38,992 nt of DNA from Tolypothrix campylonemoides VB511288 (GCA_000828075.3 JXCB02000044.1:1-38992); one strand, 5' to 3'; shown: positions 23,016-32,257, counted from the first letter of the stretch. Notes: generated by a model not told the origin, from the sequence alone. A program made the numbers and translations.

Positions 23016-24871
23016 ACTTTGGTAGTTTCAGCGGCTTCTTGTGGTAGAAATCCACCTGCCTGCATTTTCCATAACCTGTAGTAAGCACCGCTCTTTGCCA
23101 GGAGTTTGGTGTGGGTACCATCTTCAACAATGCGACCTTGGTCGAACACCAAAATGCGGTCTAGATGGGCGATGGTAGACAAGCGATGAGCTACTACAAT
23201 CACCGTTTTTCCATCCATCGCTAAATCTAGGGTATCTTGGATCGCTTTTTCGGTGATCGAATCAAGGCTGGAGGTGGCTTCATCTAAGATCAGGATTGGT
23301 GCGTCTTTGAGGATAACCCGCGCGATCGCAATGCGCTGTCTCTGCCCACCAGACAGCTTAACACCGCGTTCGCCGACCAGAGAATGATAACCCTCAGGCA
23401 TTGGCACGATAAAATCGTGAGCATAAGCCTTACGTGCTGCTTCCATCACTTCCTCATCACTTGCTTCCAGTCGCCCGTAACGAATATTTTCCAGTAACGT
23501 GCGATGGAACAGAGACGGATCTTGGGGAATCAAGCTGATTTGCGCGTGGAGGGCATCCTGAGTCATATCTCGAATATCGACTCCATCAATGAGAATCTGT
23601 CCAGATTGGGGATCGAACAAACGCAAGATCAAATTGACAAAAGTGGATTTTCCTGAGCCGGAAAAGCCCACCAGGCCCACACGCTGTCCTGGTGGGATGG
23701 TGACAGAAAGGTTATCGAATACTTTTTTCTCAGGTGAGTAGTTAAAATTGACTCGCCGAAACTCAATGCGTCCTTGGGTGATTGAGTGGGCGATCGCTTT
23801 ATCCCGATCAATCAACTCGTGGGGTTGAACAATGGTGAGGACACCATTGGCGACATTGCCGATATGTTCAAAGAATTCTAGAAAGCGTTTACTTAAATTG
23901 CGGGCTTCACTAATGATTAACAGCGATAAGCTAGTTGCTACCACAAAGTCAGCAGCAGCGATCTTTCCTTGACTCCAGAGGGAAAGCGAGTAATACAGGG
24001 TGCCAATTTTTAGAACGGCTGCTGAGATAAACTGAAACCAGCGGATTCGCTCTGAGTACCAGTTGGACTTTCTCACCTGTTTGAGTTCGCCCCTTAATTG
24101 CTCATTCAAATAGCGTCGTTCAAAACCCAGACGAGCAAATAGTCGGCTACTGGTGAGATTTGTTACTGCATCTACGATGATGCCAGTTGTCTCACTTCTT
24201 GCGGCTGCGGCTTTGCGGGAGTAAATTCGGCAACGAGTTGCCAGCCAGAACGAAATACTGACGAAGAGAACTGCCCACACCCCCACGAGTGCAGCAAGCG
24301 GAGGATAGGCGCGATACAGTAAAATTGTACTAACAGTATACACAATGATGACTGGCATAAATTCAGTAATCATCATTTGCATCGTTTGACTTACACCCAG
24401 AGAAGTTTCGCTAATCCGATGTGCTAAAGCCCCAGCAAAACTACTACTCAGGTAGCGATGTGAATGGTGCTGCAAGTAAGCATATAGAGACCGGACAATG
24501 TGCTGTCGGTGGATTGGGTGGCGGATAGTCTGTAAGAGTCCAGACGAGCGCCCGAATACCACTTCACCCACACTCAAGGCGGTGAACAGCATCAGGGGTT
24601 GCCTCACGGCATCAAAAATGTGCTTGCTGTCGCCCGCGCCTCGCGTCACGCTCCTGATAATCTCACCAATGGCATAGGGTAACATAATGCCACAAGTTGA
24701 GTGTACTACCTCCAGGATCACCATTGCCACATACCACCACCGGAACTGGTTAACGAAATAGCAAATGAACCTAAATGGAGTCGCTGGCAAGTTGGGCGCA
24801 CTAGCAGCACGTTGGAACGGTTGAGATGAACGAGGACTTTTGATTAAAAAACGGCGATCGCGTCGTATCAC
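23012..24871 (-). CDS. ABC transporter, fused permease and ATPase
   Basis: A 619-residue half-transporter of the MsbA/exporter type. Residues about 35-330 form the six-helix permease (FICYFVNQFRWWYVAMVILE, VVIVYTVSTILLYRAYPPLA-type segments). The ATPase has Walker A GFSGSGKST at about 403-411, the Q-loop ISLIPQDPSLFHRTLLENIR, the signature LSGGQRQRIAIARVI near 507, Walker B ILILDEATSSLD near 527 and the switch histidine in VVAHRLSTI. All catalytic motifs are intact. It should work as a homodimer in the plasma membrane. Export of an intermediate or a toxic by-product of the neighbouring pathway is a reasonable guess. The 4-base overlap with the flavoprotein start couples their translation. Confidence 0.92.
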   Translation of the reverse strand: MIRRDRRFLIKSPRSSQPFQRAASAPNLPATPFRFICYFVNQFRWWYVAMVILEVVHSTCGIMLPYAIGEIIRSVTRGAGDSKHIFDAVRQPLMLFTALSVGEVVFGRSSGLLQTIRHPIHRQHIVRSLYAYLQHHSHRYLSSSFAGALAHRISETSLGVSQTMQMMITEFMPVIIVYTVSTILLYRAYPPLAALVGVWAVLFVSISFWLATRCRIYSRKAAAARSETTGIIVDAVTNLTSSRLFARLGFERRYLNEQLRGELKQVRKSNWYSERIRWFQFISAAVLKIGTLYYSLSLWSQGKIAAADFVVATSLSLLIISEARNLSKRFLEFFEHIGNVANGVLTIVQPHELIDRDKAIAHSITQGRIEFRRVNFNYSPEKKVFDNLSVTIPPGQRVGLVGFSGSGKSTFVNLILRLFDPQSGQILIDGVDIRDMTQDALHAQISLIPQDPSLFHRTLLENIRYGRLEASDEEVMEAARKAYAHDFIVPMPEGYHSLVGERGVKLSGGQRQRIAIARVILKDAPILILDEATSSLDSITEKAIQDTLDLAMDGKTVIVVAHRLSTIAHLDRILVFDQGRIVEDGTHTKLLAKSGAYYRLWKMQAGGFLPQEAAETTKV

Positions 24872-24931
24872 TTCAGCTTCTCCCTAACATCATCACAATC
24901 TGCTAGTATTTCACTGATTTCAGTAAGTCTG

Positions 24932-25393
24932 CTAATGCGTTCCACTCTTGACTTGAAGAATAGAGGGAATCTCATTCAGTTCATTGATGATTGCATCTGC
25001 TTGTTTTACCTCCATCCAGTGTGGACTCCGTTTCCAAATCGTCATCATCCCGGCATTTTTTGCCCCGATGATGTCCGCTTCAGGATGATCTCCAATAAAA
25101 ACGCTGTCCTGTACTGTCACGCCTAATCGATTTGTGGCTCTCAGAAAAATCTCAGGTTGGGGTTTTCTGACTTGTTCGACTTCCGAAATCAAGATGACAT
25201 CAAAGTAGTCTCGAATTCCCAATCCATTGATCGCACGAGTTTGAAACTGCCCTAATCCATTACTAATGATCCCTAACAAATAGCCTTGCTGTTTCAATCG
25301 GCTCAGCGTCTCCATAAGGAAATGAAATGGAACGCAATGAAACTGAAACTGGGTTTCGTAGTCTTCAAGTAATGCTTGCCAACTGATCCCCAT
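24932..25393 (-). pseudogene. HAD-superfamily hydrolase, 5'-truncated
   Basis: The 153 residues comprise the second half of a HAD phosphatase: LLGIISNGLGQFQTRAINGL with motif II (S-N-G), QVRKPQPEIFLRA with the motif III lysine, and DSVFIGDHPEADIIGAKNAG with motif IV. Motif I (DxDxT), carrying the catalytic aspartate, is absent: a stop lies a few codons upstream of the ATG at 25393 (reading RFYSAI before it). About 80 residues of the N-terminus are missing. The fragment starts 32 bases after the aldo/keto reductase stop, so a deletion probably joined the two. No phosphatase activity is expected. Confidence 0.75.
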
Positions 25394-25425
25394 AATTGCA
25401 CTATAAAATCGCTAGGTTAACAACC

Positions 25426-26424
25426 TTAGCGCACAGCATCTCCCCTACGATATTCAACGGTGATGTCGTCTAGTTTTTGTTTCAAACTGTCATCGAGTTT
25501 TGCTTCCACTGCCTTGAGGGTGTCAGCAAGTTGTTCTGGACGGCTAGCGCCAATAATGGGGGCAGTGATAATTGGATTAGCCAGTACCCAAGCTACCGCT
25601 AGGGTGGTGAGTGACAATCCAGCCAAATCTGCTACTGTGCGTAATTCCTCAACAGTATTAAACTCGCGATCATGCCAATAACGTTCTTGATAACGTTCTG
25701 CGGCTGCACCTAACGTAAAACGAGTTCCTGCGGTGGGTCCTTGAGCAAGATTGTGTTTACCAGTAAGTAGACCTCCCGCTAACGGATTGTAGGGAATGAC
25801 ACCAAGCCCTTCTTCTTTCGCTAGGGGCAACAGTTCTCGCTCAATTTCGCGGAATAACAAATTATAGCGGGGTTGAATCGAGACGAAACGAGTTAAATTG
25901 CGAACATCGGCGCGACCTAAAGCGCGGCTGAGTCGGTAAGCTAGGAAGTTGGAAACACCGATGTAGCGTGCTTTCCCAGCCCGAATTATGGTGTCCAAGG
26001 CTTCTAAAGTTTCATCCAGAGGGGTTGAGGCATCATCAGAGTGCAATTGATACAAATCAACATAATCGGTTCCCAGTCGTCTCAGAGAAGCATCGATCGC
26101 ATCTAAAATATGTTTGCGCGAAGCACCTTGATCCCAAGGTGCGGGGCCAACCTTGCCTACAGCCTTGGTCGCCAGTATAAAATATTCGCGTTTGCCTTTG
26201 AGCCAGCGTCCAATAATTTCTTCGGTGCGTCCTGCTGTGGTAATTCCACCGCCAAGGGGATAAACATCAGCTGTATCCAAAAAATTGATACCAGCATCGG
26301 CGGCTGTGTCGAGGATGACTCTGGAAGTTTCTTCGTCAGTTTGCAATCCAAAGGTCATGGTGCCGAGAACAAGGCGAGAAACAGTCAATCCAGTTTTACC
26401 GAGATTCGTAGTTGGTAAAGTCAT
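25426..26424 (-). CDS. Aldo/keto reductase
   Basis: A 332-residue NADP(H)-dependent TIM-barrel oxidoreductase. The start MTLPTTNLGKTGLTVSRLVL is family-typical, so I use the ATG at 26424. The frame stays open to 26529, but the extra 35 residues (GSYKPCAVLEES...) do not look like part of the domain. Catalytic tetrad: D and Y in NFLDTADVYPLG, K in FILATKAVGK and H in VDLYQLHSDD. The C-terminal nucleotide segment is ITAPIIGASRPEQLADTLK. Relatives reduce aldehydes, ketones or quinone-like compounds. It lies in the minus-strand cluster between the SGNH hydrolase and the HAD remnant, and could reduce an aldehyde released by the oxygenases. Confidence 0.92.
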   Translation of the reverse strand: MTLPTTNLGKTGLTVSRLVLGTMTFGLQTDEETSRVILDTAADAGINFLDTADVYPLGGGITTAGRTEEIIGRWLKGKREYFILATKAVGKVGPAPWDQGASRKHILDAIDASLRRLGTDYVDLYQLHSDDASTPLDETLEALDTIIRAGKARYIGVSNFLAYRLSRALGRADVRNLTRFVSIQPRYNLLFREIERELLPLAKEEGLGVIPYNPLAGGLLTGKHNLAQGPTAGTRFTLGAAAERYQERYWHDREFNTVEELRTVADLAGLSLTTLAVAWVLANPIITAPIIGASRPEQLADTLKAVEAKLDDSLKQKLDDITVEYRRGDAVR

Positions 26425-26565
26425 GGTGATGTTGTTGATTGAAAGTAGTTGATTGAGAAAGTGTTGGAATTTGTGACGTACTCCCGACGCTGACTCTTCG
26501 AGTACAGCGCAGGGCTTATAGCTGCCCAAGCCCCTTATTGGCTAAAAGGCTATACGATGCAGTTA

Positions 26566-27186
26566 TTAAGGCGTGAACCAATTTAACCAACCTTCCCAGT
26601 TTTGTACGATCGCTGCAAATTCTGCATAACCATCTGCTTTTGGGTGAGCACCGTCATTGGCTTTTGCTTCTGTTAGCCAAATCGGTGACTTAAGCAAACT
26701 GGAAAACACATCGAGATACGGAACATCTAGTTCATGACAAACTAAGGCAAATTCCTGTGACAGATTTGCGATAATTTGATTTCTTTTTTCTTGATCGACA
26801 TCACCACACGGGGGCGGACTAACCATCAAGACAGGATAGAGTTGCTTTGCTTCAGTCAGAATGCTGCGAGCATTTGCGATTGACTCTGAAAGTTCGATTC
26901 CTTGCTGTTTACCCGCCCATCCTGAATCGTTGACCCCAAAGGAAAACACGACTCGACCATCGTGTTCAGGAGGAAGACGATAGGAGACTTCCGAACGCCA
27001 ACGTTGTTTGAGATACCGACTTGTCTCAGCCCGCACCCCCAAGTTGTAGTGGGTGATTGCGTATCCTTTTGACTCAGCATTGCGACACACTCTACCTGTC
27101 CAACCCAGAAACTCTGGATCGCCTGTACCATTGACAAACGATTCACCAATAAAACAAATTCTGATTTCTTTGCGAGAGTCTGACAT
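26566..27186 (-). CDS. SGNH/GDSL-type hydrolase
   Basis: A 206-residue esterase/lipase-like protein of the SGNH fold. Block I is FIGESFVNG, with Glu in place of Asp in the usual GDS but the nucleophile Ser present. Block III is VVFSFGVNDSG with the Asn, and block V is DGAHPKADGY with the catalytic Asp-His pair. No signal peptide is seen, so it should be cytoplasmic. The substrate may be a small ester. It lies 142 bases upstream of the aldo/keto reductase on the same strand. Start chosen at ATG 27186; the next protein motif is only 13 residues in. Confidence 0.85.
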   Translation of the reverse strand: MSDSRKEIRICFIGESFVNGTGDPEFLGWTGRVCRNAESKGYAITHYNLGVRAETSRYLKQRWRSEVSYRLPPEHDGRVVFSFGVNDSGWAGKQQGIELSESIANARSILTEAKQLYPVLMVSPPPCGDVDQEKRNQIIANLSQEFALVCHELDVPYLDVFSSLLKSPIWLTEAKANDGAHPKADGYAEFAAIVQNWEGWLNWFTP

Positions 27187-27350
27187 GAGTCAACTAAATT
27201 TTGGAGAAGAAGTTCGGTTTTAACTTGGAATTAACCATGATGTTCATAATTCTATTTGTCATCTCACGCACATGTTAAGTTATTGCTATATTGGGCAAGC
27301 AAGATATCTACCTTAGGGAAGATTGCAAGTGAGTTTCTGGGTATTTTGCC

Positions 27351-28025
27351 TCAGACAGCTACAGAAGTTTTACCACGGCTCTGTGAAACCAGCCATTGTT
27401 GCAATTTCGGGTTGCTGTATACCTCATCGGCAATAAAGTGATCACCGTCAGGTAGCACTGTAAAATCTACTGTTCCTCCAAGTCCACGTAAAGTACTGAC
27501 AATCTGCTGTGTATCCTCAATCGGCAGTTTTTCGTCCTTTCCACCTTGGAATATCTGGATGGGAATTTCCTTGAGCGCACTAGTTGAGTTTCTTCTAATG
27601 TCTTGGGTACACGACCGGAAACTGCTACCAAACCAGCAAAGCGTCCAGGATGGGAAGCGGCGATATGCCAAGCGCCAGCCGTACCCAAGCTGAACCCAGA
27701 CAAGATCACACGGGATGGATCGATGGGCTGGGAGGCGATCAGTTCATCCAGCAAAGCAATCACATCTGATTCTCGCTCTACCCAAGTCTGTCCTTCAGGA
27801 AGCTGGGGGGCTGCAAAGACATAAGGTAATGGACCTGACACATCCACGAAACGAGGTAAACCCCATTTCAGCAACAAATTTAGATCATTGCCGCGGTCGC
27901 GAAGCGTCTCGCAGAGAATCGCGTGCTCCATGCAGAAACAGCACAAGAGGCGCGGGTTTAGCAGTGTCAGAGACAGGAGAGAAAAGATAAGGCAAGGAAC
28001 CATTGCTGATATGTTGGACGGGCAT
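27351..28025 (-). pseudogene. Alpha/beta-hydrolase (esterase), frameshifted twice
   Basis: The natural start is ATG 28025 (MPVQHISNGSLPYLFSPVSD, then LVLFLHGA). Just after HGA a 22-base GC-rich repeat (about 27890-27920) is inserted and breaks the frame. Reading continues RGNDLNLLLKWGLPRFVDVS, VFAAPQLPEGQTWVERESDV and the nucleophile elbow VILSGFSLGTAGAWHIAASH. Near 27590 a second shift precedes ALKEIPIQIFQGGKDEKLPI and LPDGDHFIADEVY with the catalytic Asp and His. All active-site residues are still present, but in three frames. The protein would have been about 215 residues, similar to phospholipase/carboxylesterase-like hydrolases. Confidence 0.82.
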
Positions 28026-28080
28026 AGTTGTAACTCCTAAATGATTTGGGTATGGGGCAAAGTATTCTTGTCATAGAATT

Positions 28081-28134
28081 TCGTAGTAAGCACTTTAGTG
28101 CTTAGATAATCAAGGACTAAAGTGCTTACTACGA
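28081..28134. repeat. 19-bp perfect inverted repeat between minus-strand genes
   Basis: Bases 28081-28099 pair exactly with 28116-28134 (core GTAGTAAGCACTTTAGT / ACTAAAGTGCTTACTAC), with a 16-base loop. It starts about 5 bases after the stop of the flavin monooxygenase and may end that transcript, though the motif is also a common dispersed repeat. Confidence 0.7.
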
Positions 28135-28138
28135 GCAT

Positions 28139-29602
28139 TTAGCTGACCGCAGCCTTAGCCGGCTGTTTCCAAAGGTTGGCAGCATACAGTGAGTCTTCAA
28201 AGTCTGGTGCGATGTCGCTGGTGATGCGTGCCTCGTGCTGCTCCCAGTCGGTGAAGAATAAGTCGTGGCTGATGCGCGACACTATTGCAGGCACGTCGCG
28301 GCGGATGCTCGGTACGTCACCAATTGGCAGACCGAAGCTGACGAAACCAGCTGGGTTAAATACGTGGATGTCTTTCAGGTAGGGCGCAGTACCGGGTACT
28401 TTCTCTAGGTATTCGTGCGCACTGCCGAGGTAGGGGTGCGTCCCCAGATCGTCGTCGCGCTGGTCTCTTGGTGGTTGGTAGCGATCGCCCCACAGGGCAA
28501 TGTGCTGGGCAAAGTCGGCTAGTTCGGGTCGCTTTGTTGGGTCAACGAAGTAACCAGTGCCAGCGATCGCAAAATCAAACTCGAAAACATCGTCGTTCAC
28601 CTGGGCAACGATACGCCCGCCCTTTTCCTGCGCCAATTTCCAAGGTGCAGACAGGTGCAAGTGGAAGTTGGAGAAAGCGATCGCTCGCTCAATTGCGTCC
28701 GGTGGTGGTGTGGAGCCTACCTGCCGAAAGCGCCAAGCCTGGAACCAGCGAGCTGCATCAGGTAGTTGTGGATAGTTGTAGTAAGCACCAGGATACCCAC
28801 GCACCCGAATCACTGGGAGGGATGCGATCGCCGAGCGTCGTGCGAACAGATGTACTGCCTTGGCTCCCGATTCCAGTGCTACCCCTGCTGCGTCGAAAGC
28901 TGAAGCCGCCGCACCCAGCACTGCCACAGTCTTACCACGCAGTGCTTCAAAATCGATGGCATCGGCGGTATGTGCATACAGTGTACGTGGTAAGCCAGCT
29001 AGTACTGGAGGTACGTATGGACCACCAGTGCCAGCCACGCCGTTGGCAAAGATAATCTTGCGCGTGGTCTCCACCTGCGGGACACCGTCCACTTCAAGGT
29101 GCAGGCGGAAGAATCCTGACTCTGGCTCAATTCGCACCAACTTCGTCCGGTAACGAACTGAGATACCGAGAAACTGCCGATACCAGCTGAGGTACTCAGC
29201 CCAGGTCACTCGTGGAATGCGGTCGATTGCCGCGTAGGCTTCAGCACCGTGCCGCACTTCGTACCAGGCTTGAAATGACAGTTCTGGAATGCCTAACTCA
29301 GGACCGGGTAGGTTCTTCGGTGTGCGGAGCTTTTTCATCCGCGCTCGCGTCAGCCACACACCAGCATGGGCCTCATCCTCGGCTGCGTCAATCACTGTCA
29401 CGCGACCGATGCCGGCACGCCGTAGGGCAAATGCAAAGGTACTACCGCTGCCGCTACCACCTACTATCGTGACATTGTGGTCGATGCCTGGGCGTTCGCG
29501 TAGCGGCTCCTTTGGAGCATCGCTTACCCAGTTCTCGGGATCGGGACCGATTAGGCGTAGTGCCTCACGGGCGGCGATATCAGGGTCAGTTGTTATCGTC
29601 AT
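28139..29602 (-). CDS. NAD(P)/FAD-dependent monooxygenase-like flavoprotein
   Basis: A 487-residue flavoprotein with two Rossmann folds. The FAD motif is VTIVGGSGSGSTFAFALRRA (residues 44-63) and the second nucleotide site is TVAVLGAAASAFDAAGVALE at about residue 230. Layout and length suit flavin-containing/Baeyer-Villiger-like monooxygenases or related NAD(P)H oxidoreductases, but the FxGxxxHxxxW fingerprint of classical enzymes was not seen, so the reaction is left open. GGAAG precedes the ATG by 8 bases. The gene is GC-rich compared with its surroundings and lies between the amidohydrolase and the broken esterase. A fragment of a close paralogue lies at 12686-12928. Confidence 0.85.
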   Translation of the reverse strand: MTITTDPDIAAREALRLIGPDPENWVSDAPKEPLRERPGIDHNVTIVGGSGSGSTFAFALRRAGIGRVTVIDAAEDEAHAGVWLTRARMKKLRTPKNLPGPELGIPELSFQAWYEVRHGAEAYAAIDRIPRVTWAEYLSWYRQFLGISVRYRTKLVRIEPESGFFRLHLEVDGVPQVETTRKIIFANGVAGTGGPYVPPVLAGLPRTLYAHTADAIDFEALRGKTVAVLGAAASAFDAAGVALESGAKAVHLFARRSAIASLPVIRVRGYPGAYYNYPQLPDAARWFQAWRFRQVGSTPPPDAIERAIAFSNFHLHLSAPWKLAQEKGGRIVAQVNDDVFEFDFAIAGTGYFVDPTKRPELADFAQHIALWGDRYQPPRDQRDDDLGTHPYLGSAHEYLEKVPGTAPYLKDIHVFNPAGFVSFGLPIGDVPSIRRDVPAIVSRISHDLFFTDWEQHEARITSDIAPDFEDSLYAANLWKQPAKAAVS

Positions 29603-29639
29603 GTCAATCTTCCAAGGTGAAACGCCATGCGTATATCGT

Positions 29640-29811
29640 TGTTACCGAAAAAGGGGATGAGGAAGAAGAAGCAGGGGAGAAGGAGGGAGGGAGCATGGGA
29701 GAGAAAGAGCGGAGCCGCAGAAGCTCCGCCTCCGGTCAATGGACGTTAACTCTTCTTCTCCATAACTCCGGTGCTCCCTGCTCCGTTTCTTCATCTCCCT
29801 CATCTCGCCTT
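29640..29811. repeat. Purine-tract/pyrimidine-tract imperfect inverted repeat
   Basis: A purine-rich stretch (GAGGAAGAAGAAGCAGG and on to about 29705) faces a pyrimidine-rich one (CTTCTTCTCC to CTCCCTCATCTCG). At their centre is a small hairpin, GCGGAG/CTCCGC. The whole can fold into a long imperfect stem. It separates the amidohydrolase from the monooxygenase gene. This type of GGGAG/CTCCC sequence is common between cyanobacterial genes. Confidence 0.55.
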
Positions 29812-31350
29812 TTATACCGCTACCAAGCTCTTGTCTACTTGTTGGGATTCAGTGTTACCTACCTTGGATTCAATCACCGTACCCTTAAAGAAATCAGGGT
29901 TGGCTTCGGTGTAAAACTTGTAGGGATTAGCGAATACATAAGCTTTGAAGTCAGCCTCGGAAATCACGCCTTCTTTGACCAGATCCCAGCTTTCAGCTAA
30001 CGGGGCGGTGAGATCGGGTACATCCCAGTGACCGACATCCGAGGAATAGATGGCGTTAATTTTGACACCCAATGGATTAGCTTTGTCGTTGAATGCTGCT
30101 GCTATGGTGCGGTCATCGGACTCGGAACCAAAGAAGAAACTGTTCACCCAGCGATCGCGGATGTCCTCAATTGTTTCAATGCCTGCTGCGGCAAAATCTT
30201 CCAGTTCCCTACCAACTGGCTGACGGCTATGACGGGTGAAGGAAGAACCTAGCACAGTCTTAGTCAATTCTTCTTTATCAAGGGAATACCCTTGAGTAAT
30301 TTCGCCACCGAAGCGTTCAAACAACTCAAACAGTTCCGAAGCATTGGTGAGGTCTGGGTTGTAGTTTTGCAGTGCCTTGAGATTGCGCTTGGAGAAGCGA
30401 TCCACTAAATGAATGTAGACATGGGCACCCCAATCTGCGCCACCTTCGAGCATCCCGACGCGCAACTGTGGAAAACGCTTGGTAACACCACCAAAGAACA
30501 GCGCCTTGGCAAATGCTTGCGAACCATCGGCAAAGTGACCGATATGGTTGTTCATGTAGTTACTGATAGAGGAGCGTCCAGTCCAACCTTGACTGCCGTA
30601 ATGAGTAGTCACTGGTACACCTAATTCAACGACTTTAGCCCAGAAAGGATCGTAGTCGTATTCACTATCCAATCCGTAGAAGTCGATATAGGATGCATAC
30701 TTGGCGATTTCGGGAAATTTATCTGCTGGATACTTATCAGCGATCGCCTTAATTGGTCGTTTCACACCACCAGGAATATTTGCCACCTTCAGCCCTAGTG
30801 TTTTTACGGCAAACTCTAGCTCCTCAATGGCTTCTTGAGGAGTCGTCATCGGAATACCAGCCACCACCGTCAGGCGATCGCTATATTTCCGGTAAATATC
30901 AGCATGATAGTGATTGACCGCACGTTGCAGAGCTTGACGGTTCTCTTGACTTGCTCCAGCAGGTGCTAAGACATTATTGGGAAACAGCACCGAATAATCT
31001 GATCCCTGCTCCGCCTGACGCTCATAGAACAGTTCGGGAAGGGTGTAAGTAGCGAGATCCAACGTGTTGCGAGTGACTCTCGCCCACCAAGGTGAGCGAA
31101 TTGTGCGGTTGTATTGACGTTCTTCAGGAGTTTGTTGATACCAGTCTTTACCATCACTCTTGGAGTTGAGACGGGAGGATTCCGCCTTGCGCAATTCGTC
31201 TACGAGCTTCGCACCGCCGTAATTAGCGATGTAATCTTCCAGAACTGGTGTGAAATCATTGGTATGAACGTCAGTGTCGATTACTGGATAATCCAGAGTG
31301 GCTCTGATTGCGGCGGAGGGTGAAGTCTTTAATCGGCTATATTCAGTCAT
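29812..31350 (-). CDS. Amidohydrolase-superfamily metal-dependent hydrolase
   Basis: A 512-residue protein of the Amidohydro_2 (ACMSD/LigY-like) group. The N-terminal metal motif is DTDVH at residues 25-29, VTTHYGSQGWTG carries the mid-barrel histidine, and SSDVGHWDVPD near residue 450 carries the late aspartate. These are the expected metal ligands of the TIM barrel. Homologues hydrolyse or decarboxylate ring-derived acids, amides or lactones. The length is above average because of an N-terminal extension and a long helical region (residues 330-430). AAAGGAAAG lies 4 bases before the ATG. It is the first gene of the minus-strand cluster, with 500 bases of noncoding sequence upstream that should contain the promoter. 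Confidence 0.88.
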   Translation of the reverse strand: MTEYSRLKTSPSAAIRATLDYPVIDTDVHTNDFTPVLEDYIANYGGAKLVDELRKAESSRLNSKSDGKDWYQQTPEERQYNRTIRSPWWARVTRNTLDLATYTLPELFYERQAEQGSDYSVLFPNNVLAPAGASQENRQALQRAVNHYHADIYRKYSDRLTVVAGIPMTTPQEAIEELEFAVKTLGLKVANIPGGVKRPIKAIADKYPADKFPEIAKYASYIDFYGLDSEYDYDPFWAKVVELGVPVTTHYGSQGWTGRSSISNYMNNHIGHFADGSQAFAKALFFGGVTKRFPQLRVGMLEGGADWGAHVYIHLVDRFSKRNLKALQNYNPDLTNASELFELFERFGGEITQGYSLDKEELTKTVLGSSFTRHSRQPVGRELEDFAAAGIETIEDIRDRWVNSFFFGSESDDRTIAAAFNDKANPLGVKINAIYSSDVGHWDVPDLTAPLAESWDLVKEGVISEADFKAYVFANPYKFYTEANPDFFKGTVIESKVGNTESQQVDKSLVAV

Positions 31351-31727
31351 GTTTCTTTCCTTTAAAAAATCACAGGTCTTTCTGAGCAGCTAATAGTGCT
31401 GCTTCCCATTTCCAACTCTCAGGAATTACACAACATTTGTCAAAAAATCTCTATTCTTTGTAGTACCTAAAGCGGCTTGCCGCTTTAGGTCTACGTTTTC
31501 CCTTATTACTGCGTAAGTCCTAACTCTGTAAAGCATCAGGCGTACCTCAAATAGGAGGCGCTCTACAGAAAGAGCGCTTTAAAAGGTTTGGCTTCAGCAT
31601 CTATCCAAAGTCCTCAATAGCGAGTGCTGAGTATTTAAGCTGCCATGCTATCGTTGTTCTACTTTTCCCAAGCCGTACTATGTTTAGCCACTTGTTGCTG
31701 AGTCCTTAGCAATCTTTTGTGAAAAAT
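31351..31727. other. Promoter-side gap with hairpins and a stray IS end
   Basis: ACCTAAAGCGGC (31465-31476) and GCCGCTTTAGGT (31479-31490) form a perfect 12-bp hairpin. A second hairpin, GCGCTCT/AGAGCGC, lies near 31560-31580. GCGTAAGTCCT at 31511-31521 equals the outer end of the IS at 2059-3578 and of the MITE at 33397, so a solitary element end survives here. No gene is seen. Confidence 0.55.
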
Positions 31728-31905
31728 TCATGCCAACACCAATCGCTCATCCGCTTGTTTGGCGGCAAAACGATTGCCCGGACGACGTAGCCCAAGGTTT
31801 TCACGCAAGGTACTGCCCTCGTATTCAGTACGGAATAGTCCGCGTTTTATGATGTCCAGTGGCTTGAATAAATGCACCCAAACGAAATTTACGTGTTTTG
31901 CTCAT
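31728..31905 (-). pseudogene. Second LLM flavin monooxygenase, nearly deleted
   Basis: The start ATG 31905 encodes MSKTRKFRLGAFIQATGHH, the first residues of an NtaA/SnaA/DszA-type enzyme. The next readable homology, in another frame, is RGLFRTEYEGSTLRENLGLR and RPGNRFAAKQADERLVLA to the stop, the last 40 residues of the same family. About 400 residues between are deleted. The C-terminus parallels that of the intact enzyme at 15488-16834 (RRGIFRKEYEGKTLRENLG) but is not identical, so it is a paralogue. Confidence 0.75.
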
Positions 31906-32257
31906 CTGGTTTTTCTTTTCTTAGTAGTGCGTTTTGGCCAAACCCTCATGAATACCTGGTAAGGGGCTTATCAGAAAACGACAGTATTAAGCTTTCAACC
32001 GCTGACATACTCCCAAAAAATACTCGGATGGCAGAGTTATAAAATCCTTTTTCTATAAAGCTTTGAGGTACTTGTGTCACGCTTTGTTGGAAAGCACAAG
32101 TGTATTATATACTAATTGTTAGCTTATCAAACATTAAATCTTGCAAACTATTATCTATCGGTGAGACAATGGCCTCAGATGCTTGCTTAAGCTCGCGCAT
32201 CTTAAATAAAGTAGGAATTATTACAGCTTCAAACCCATCCTGTCTGGACTAAGAAAG
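31906..32257. other. Gap with only weak coding hints
   Basis: Minus-strand reading near 32110-32220 gives MRELKQASEAIVSPIDNSLQ and DLMFDKLTISI to a stop, which may be the tail of an unknown gene. The rest (31906-32100) is AT-rich and shows nothing. Confidence 0.3.
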
